From NCBI GenBank assembly GCA_048267305.1, contig JBLWXT010000005.1, positions 62,001-126,000 on the forward strand: 64,000 nucleotides of DNA. The letters run 5' to 3'. The first letter of the stretch is position 1; the number at the start of each line of letters is the position of its first letter. The DNA is from Owenweeksia sp048267305 (GTDB lineage: Bacteria > Bacteroidota > Bacteroidia > Flavobacteriales > Schleiferiaceae). The position numbers and the translations under genes are program-made. Shown here piece by piece: positions 60,253-64,000 of this stretch. The notes under the pieces are model-generated. The model saw nothing but the letters and a program-made list of their open reading frames with translations, did no database searches and was not told the DNA's origin.

Positions 60253-61068
60253 ATGAAGTTTTTAGTTCCTTACGATTTTACTGAAGTTACCCGAACAGCA
60301 TTAGATCACGCATTGGCACTTGCACATGCCTTTGAAGCCAATATTGAAGTCTTCCACATAATTAAACAAGAGAGCGATAGAGCAGAAGCAGAAAGGCTAT
60401 TTGATGAACTGATAGACGACTTGCCCGCTGTAGATAAACCCCTAGTGCAGGCCAAGATACAGGTAGGTAATATTTTTAAGGATATAAGTAAGGAGGCCGA
60501 GGATGGAGATGCACACCTACTTGTAATGGGAACTCATGGTGCCCATGGGCTTCAAAAATTGTTTGGCTCGCATGCCATTAAGATCATCAGCAGCTCAAGC
60601 ACCCCGTTTTTAATAACTCAGGAAAAAGCTCCCAAAGACATAGAAAGGATCATGATGGCTGTGAATCTGACCAAAGAAAGTGTGCAGATAGTAAAATATG
60701 CCAGTGAACTTGCCAGGAAATTTAAAGCGGAAATTCATTTGCTATGTCAGCCAGAGACAGACGAATTTTTAAATAATCAGTTGAAAAACAACATTAAAAG
60801 GGCACGTCAGTACATGATGAAAGAGGGAGTTGAGCATGAAGTGGATGTGTTGAGAGGCGTACATTCATTAGCTCATGAGGTTATTGAATATGGAAAAAAG
60901 AATGATGCAGATTTGTTTGCTATAGTGCATTATACAGAGAGCCTGATTCCTCAGTTTGATACCTTTTCGCAGGACATGATCACGAATGAATGGGGAATAC
61001 CCGTTCTAATCATGAACGGCAGTGAAATGAAAGGGGTAAGAATGAATTATGGATTCATTTCCATTTAA
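60253..61068 (+). CDS. Tandem universal stress protein (UspA-type)
   Basis: 271 residues from ATG 60253; a longer frame from 59989 is antisense to the large membrane protein gene and rejected. Two UspA-like domains: residues 1-130 (MKFLVPYDFTEVTRTALDHA, then GTHGAHGLQKLFGS) and about 133-271 (IMMAVNLTKESVQIVKYA). Copy 1 retains the ATP-loop pattern G-T-H-G-x(8)-G-S; copy 2 lacks a clear one. Cytoplasmic stress or energy-state protein; specific role unknown. Divergent from the membrane sensor gene. Confidence 0.88.
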   Translation: MKFLVPYDFTEVTRTALDHALALAHAFEANIEVFHIIKQESDRAEAERLFDELIDDLPAVDKPLVQAKIQVGNIFKDISKEAEDGDAHLLVMGTHGAHGLQKLFGSHAIKIISSSSTPFLITQEKAPKDIERIMMAVNLTKESVQIVKYASELARKFKAEIHLLCQPETDEFLNNQLKNNIKRARQYMMKEGVEHEVDVLRGVHSLAHEVIEYGKKNDADLFAIVHYTESLIPQFDTFSQDMITNEWGIPVLIMNGSEMKGVRMNYGFISI

Positions 61069-61070
61069 TA

Positions 61071-63002
61071 TCAGCCTTTGAGGTTTACAAACCACATTTC
61101 GATTTCACCCTTACCCTTGGCTTCAATTTTACCACGGCTTTCAAAAACAAATTGAGGGTCATCTTTTAGAAGATCATGGGTGGCCTGGCTGATATTTACT
61201 TTTCCGGCTTCGCAGCTGTTTTCTATGCGGCTGGCAGTATTTACGGTATCGCCCCATAAGTCATATTGAAACTTCTTTACCCCAACAATACCAGCCACCA
61301 CGGGACCTGTGTGTATTCCCACCCGCATTTGAAAAGCCAGCTCCTGATGTTGTTGGTTATTTTCCTTTCTAAGAGTAATGAACTCCTGCATTTCGAGTGC
61401 TGCCAAAACGGTGCTTTGAACAGAAGAGGGAGAAGGCACGGGGAGTCCGCCTGCAGCCATGTAAGCATCACCTATGGTTTTTATCTTCTCTACATGGTGC
61501 TTCTCGCAAATTTTGTCAAAGGCTTCAAAGCAGATATTGATTTCACCTACAAGTTCCTTGGCACTTAGCAGCTCAGAAGTTTGAGTAAACTCCTTAAAGT
61601 CGGTAAATAAAATGGAAACCATATCAAAATCACGAGCTTCAGCTTTTCCATTCTCTTTCAATTCTTCAGCTATCTCTGCCGGAAGTATATTGAGCAATAG
61701 ACTATCGGAACGCTCTTTTTCCCTTTCTATAATAGCCTTGGTTTTACGGATATATTTGAGGCGGTTCCACATACTCAGCGTTAGAACTGTGGCAGCAATG
61801 CCAAGGATGAGAAACAGGTTTCGCTGGTTTTTCTGTGCCGTAAGGCTTTGGGCATAGGCGTATTGTTGTTCCTGTTCCTTTTGGGCATCTTTAATGCTAT
61901 CCAACAGTTGCCTTTTCTGAAACTCGTAATTCATTACCGAACGTGTAATGTTTCGGGTATTATCCAAATTCTGAAGGCTATCCATTATTATTTGCTCCTT
62001 GCGGTAATGGTAAAGTTCATTAACAGGATCGTTGAGTTTGGAGTAGGCAATAGACAGGGAGCCATGTGCCATTCTTTGTACCTTCAAATAAGGTATTGCC
62101 TTGGCAATAGCCAAACCTTGTTTACCATGTACTATGGCTTTTTCAGGCTTGTTTATTCTTCCATAAAAATAACAGAGCCTGACGTTGGTATATGCCATGC
62201 CGTGTCTGTCATTAATGCTGTCTCTTAACCTCAGTGCTTTTAGGAGGGTGGCTTCAGCAAGCTCATATTGGCCTATGGTGCTGTAGTTGTGGCCGAGATT
62301 ACTTAGCAGCAGGCCCATAGATTGGTAAAACTTTTCGTGTTTAGCTATCTGGAATGCTATTTTTTGAAAGTAGATAGCGGAATCAACAGGGCCGGATTTT
62401 TCAAAGATGATGGATAGATTGTTATAGCCTCCAATCAAGTCACGCTGAGTGCCATATTGCTTAAAAAGTGCTATGGCGCGATTTATAGTTTGACGGGCAC
62501 TTTTAAGATCATCCTGATCGTAGTGTAATAGGGAGATATCCTCAAGGTTATTGGCAATGCCAATCTGGTTATTTATCTTTTTGTATGAATTGTTGCTGGC
62601 ATAGAGCAGGTTTATTTGAGACTGAACATCACCCATGCCTCTGTAAATCTCCGCCAGATATGCCTTTGCCTTTCCTATGTACAAATGGTCATTTAGATCC
62701 TCAAAATTACCTAGGTAGTAGGTTATTGAGTCAATACTAATATGATAATCACGCAAATCCCTTGCATAAACATAATTTCTGAATGCAGAGCGGAAGTATA
62801 GCTGATCATTGCCCTGAATGGAACTTTGGTGTCTGACTGACTGTAATTTCCTGAGGGCCTCTTCAATAGAATTGTTTTTATAATCATCTAAGGCTTGCTC
62901 AAATAGTGTCCGGAGTTTTTCCTTGTCACTAAACGGAGTTTGGGCTTCCATCTGTAAGGTGAAAAACAGAAAAAAGGACAGTATAAGATAGGTTAAGGGC
63001 AT
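61071..63002 (-). CDS. Exported TPR sensor with cytoplasmic adenylate cyclase domain
   Basis: 643 residues. Signal sequence (ends LQMEAQT), then an extracytoplasmic TPR region at about 25-385 with repeats such as IGKAKAYLAEIYRGMGD and AIVHGKQGLAIAKA. A membrane helix at about 395-415 (LFLILGIAATVLTLSMW) is followed by a coiled linker and a class III cyclase at about 460-643: metal ligands D468 and D512, purine-specifying K508 and D581, N588 and R592. These identities predict ATP to cAMP. Its catalytic domain resembles that of the giant cyclase at 31309. The universal stress protein gene is convergent, 2 bases away. Confidence 0.88.
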   Translation of the reverse strand: MPLTYLILSFFLFFTLQMEAQTPFSDKEKLRTLFEQALDDYKNNSIEEALRKLQSVRHQSSIQGNDQLYFRSAFRNYVYARDLRDYHISIDSITYYLGNFEDLNDHLYIGKAKAYLAEIYRGMGDVQSQINLLYASNNSYKKINNQIGIANNLEDISLLHYDQDDLKSARQTINRAIALFKQYGTQRDLIGGYNNLSIIFEKSGPVDSAIYFQKIAFQIAKHEKFYQSMGLLLSNLGHNYSTIGQYELAEATLLKALRLRDSINDRHGMAYTNVRLCYFYGRINKPEKAIVHGKQGLAIAKAIPYLKVQRMAHGSLSIAYSKLNDPVNELYHYRKEQIIMDSLQNLDNTRNITRSVMNYEFQKRQLLDSIKDAQKEQEQQYAYAQSLTAQKNQRNLFLILGIAATVLTLSMWNRLKYIRKTKAIIEREKERSDSLLLNILPAEIAEELKENGKAEARDFDMVSILFTDFKEFTQTSELLSAKELVGEINICFEAFDKICEKHHVEKIKTIGDAYMAAGGLPVPSPSSVQSTVLAALEMQEFITLRKENNQQHQELAFQMRVGIHTGPVVAGIVGVKKFQYDLWGDTVNTASRIENSCEAGKVNISQATHDLLKDDPQFVFESRGKIEAKGKGEIEMWFVNLKG

Positions 63003-63163
63003 ATTGCTGTTTAATCCTTTGAAGATGCAATTTGCACATTAAGTTAAACACAAATATTTACTTATGTTTCAGATATCAATCATTATGATGTATTTGAAAT
63101 GAGTGTTATAAAGGTATGGAGGCCAAATATGATACTCTGATGGCCCTGAGTTCCAGTTTTTGC

Positions 63164-63541
63164 CTAATACATGGTATTGGGATTGGCTGATTTCTCAGGA
63201 ATCTGCTGAATAGCATCCCAGTGCTCGCAAATCTTTCCATTTTCATCAAACCTAAAAAAGTCCATGGTAACATATTCATCGTTTCCCGGCCAGATTTGGT
63301 GGGTGTGCAAAGCCACTAGATCTCCTTCTGCAATGCAGCGGACAAATTCAATCGACTTTTCAGGATACTCCACTTGCATCCTCTCGAAGTACTCAATAAA
63401 GCCCTGAGTGCCATTGGCCACATCCGGATTGTGCTGTATGTATTCCTTTCCCACATACTGTTCGATCGCCTTTTTGGGGTTTCCTAAATAAGCGGTTTTA
63501 TAAAAGGCAATGGCGTTTTTCTTGTTTTGCTCCAGATTCAT
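63164..63541 (-). CDS. NTF2/SnoaL-like small protein
   Basis: 125 residues. Single NTF2-like cone fold of the SnoaL type: helices with AIAFYKTAYLGNPKKAIEQY, then YIQHNPDVANGTQGFIEYF, strand LVALHTHQIW and FFRFDENGKICEHWDAIQQIPE. The conserved H-x-W and D-x-FR positions match predicted SnoaL-type polyketide-cyclase-like proteins, which in many bacteria are small hydrolases or unknown. Cytoplasmic. It lies 17 bases downstream of the YdeI-like gene and could be cotranscribed with it. Confidence 0.8.
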   Translation of the reverse strand: MNLEQNKKNAIAFYKTAYLGNPKKAIEQYVGKEYIQHNPDVANGTQGFIEYFERMQVEYPEKSIEFVRCIAEGDLVALHTHQIWPGNDEYVTMDFFRFDENGKICEHWDAIQQIPEKSANPNTMY

Positions 63542-63558
63542 CTCTTGGGTTTTTATTA

Positions 63559-64000
63559 CTATACTCGCTTTTGATTCTGGCTGGCAATTATGGTTTTATC
63601 AAGACGTGAAAGTCTTGTTTTTTCTTGCTTGGCAGACATTATCCAATGTTTGGTAAGCCTAAGGTAGGAGGGCGCCTGGCTGCTAAAAAAATCCCAGGCG
63701 GCCTTGTTTTGCTTAAACAGTCTTTTGTATTCGGCAGGAAGCTCAGAGGATACATGTGCATGAGAATATGCACTGGATTCATCCACAGTTCGCAAACGGA
63801 AAATGTGATGACCAGCCTCTGTCATTAGCCCCGCTTCGGTAAGCTCTGCCATCTTTTTTATGTTGACGGCACTCCATAAACTAGACTTTCTTCTTGGCGT
63901 AAAACGGATGCAATAGCTCTCCTCATCTATGGATTTTCGTATTCCATCTATCCAGCCAAAGCACAATGCCTGATCTACCGATTGAGACCAGGTGATAGAT
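63559..64000 (-). CDS. YdeI/OmpD-associated family protein, 5' end cut by window edge
   Basis: Open frame to the window end, so the N-terminus is missing; about 147 residues are visible of a family usually near 190. Family motifs: the ALCFGWIDGIRKSIDEESYCIRFTPRRKSS-type block (Gly-Trp-Ile-Asp-Gly at the centre), NIKKMAELTEAGLM and AWDFFSSQAPSYLR. These match the YdeI/OmpD-associated group, some members of which are linked to resistance to cationic peptides. Not a pump; exact activity unknown. Confidence 0.88.
   Translation of the reverse strand, partial: SITWSQSVDQALCFGWIDGIRKSIDEESYCIRFTPRRKSSLWSAVNIKKMAELTEAGLMTEAGHHIFRLRTVDESSAYSHAHVSSELPAEYKRLFKQNKAAWDFFSSQAPSYLRLTKHWIMSAKQEKTRLSRLDKTIIASQNQKRV

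Noticed and set aside
1..64000. tRNA, rRNA, tmRNA or riboswitch genes
   Set aside because: I looked for T-arm motifs, cloverleaf-like spacing and thiamine-, cobalamin- or SAM-type conserved boxes in the intergenic gaps and saw none; a covariance search was not possible.

Overview
The window comes from a member of the Bacteroidota, most likely a flavobacterium-like lineage. The evidence is the TTTG / TAnnTTTG promoter style, three proteins ending in the type IX secretion (T9SS) gliding-associated C-terminal domain, an ECF sigma/FecR pair with carboxypeptidase-regulatory-type outer-membrane proteins, a Rho factor with a long low-complexity insert, and the gene string DUF2520 / KdsC-like HAD / UbiA-type synthase / Maf. 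No rRNA, tRNA, CRISPR array, transposase or prophage gene was recognised. Most of the window is chromosomal housekeeping and envelope biology.

Layout. 1-5.3 kb: a truncated secreted M1 peptidase, divergent from a soluble PAS/GAF histidine kinase and its LytTR response regulator, followed by a candidate small RNA with its own promoter and terminator. 5.4-8.7 kb: minus-strand membrane protein, two lipoproteins (thioredoxin-like; sorbosone-dehydrogenase-like propeller) and an orphan SUKH-like immunity protein. 8.8-16.4 kb: an ECF sigma factor, FecR anti-sigma, an STN-domain protein with about 13 surface repeats, a 35-codon ORF, a second surface-repeat protein and a TonB-dependent receptor. 16.6-31.3 kb: mixed metabolism and envelope genes (GH3-type adenylating enzyme, metallopeptidase, GT-C glycosyltransferase, hydrolase lipoprotein, methyltransferase, P-type ATPase, DJ-1/PfpI protein, DUF2807 lipoprotein, AI-2E-type permease, Rho, DUF4293, SRPBCC-like protein). 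31.3-39.4 kb: a giant pseudokinase-ATPase-TPR-GAF-cyclase, divergent from a three-gene cassette (90-residue peptide with a duplicated aromatic tail, an unknown 347-residue protein, a one-heme cytochrome). 39.4-43.7 kb: Na+/H+ antiporter and the Maf/UbiA/KdsC/DUF2520 string. 43.9-50.8 kb: three tandem PKD-repeat T9SS cargo proteins. 50.8-55.3 kb: a ccmBCDEF cytochrome c maturation operon without ccmA. 55.4-64 kb: a 105-bp tandem repeat, a 1304-residue membrane protein with a P-loop domain, a tandem universal stress protein, a TPR-adenylate cyclase, an NTF2-like protein and a truncated YdeI-like gene.

The best regulatory result is a sequence-defined regulon. Five sites with the form GGGT-N15-TGTC, spacing identical in all five, lie directly upstream of fecR (9441), the 35-codon ORF (12439), the second surface-repeat gene (12780), the TonB receptor (14071) and the DUF2807 lipoprotein gene (26140). 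They look like promoters of the ECF sigma factor encoded at 8821. They tie the cluster, plus one gene 12 kb away, into one envelope-response circuit, and they correct the receptor start codon. The best candidate for an undescribed biosynthetic system is the peptide / unknown protein / cytochrome cassette at 36530-39360.
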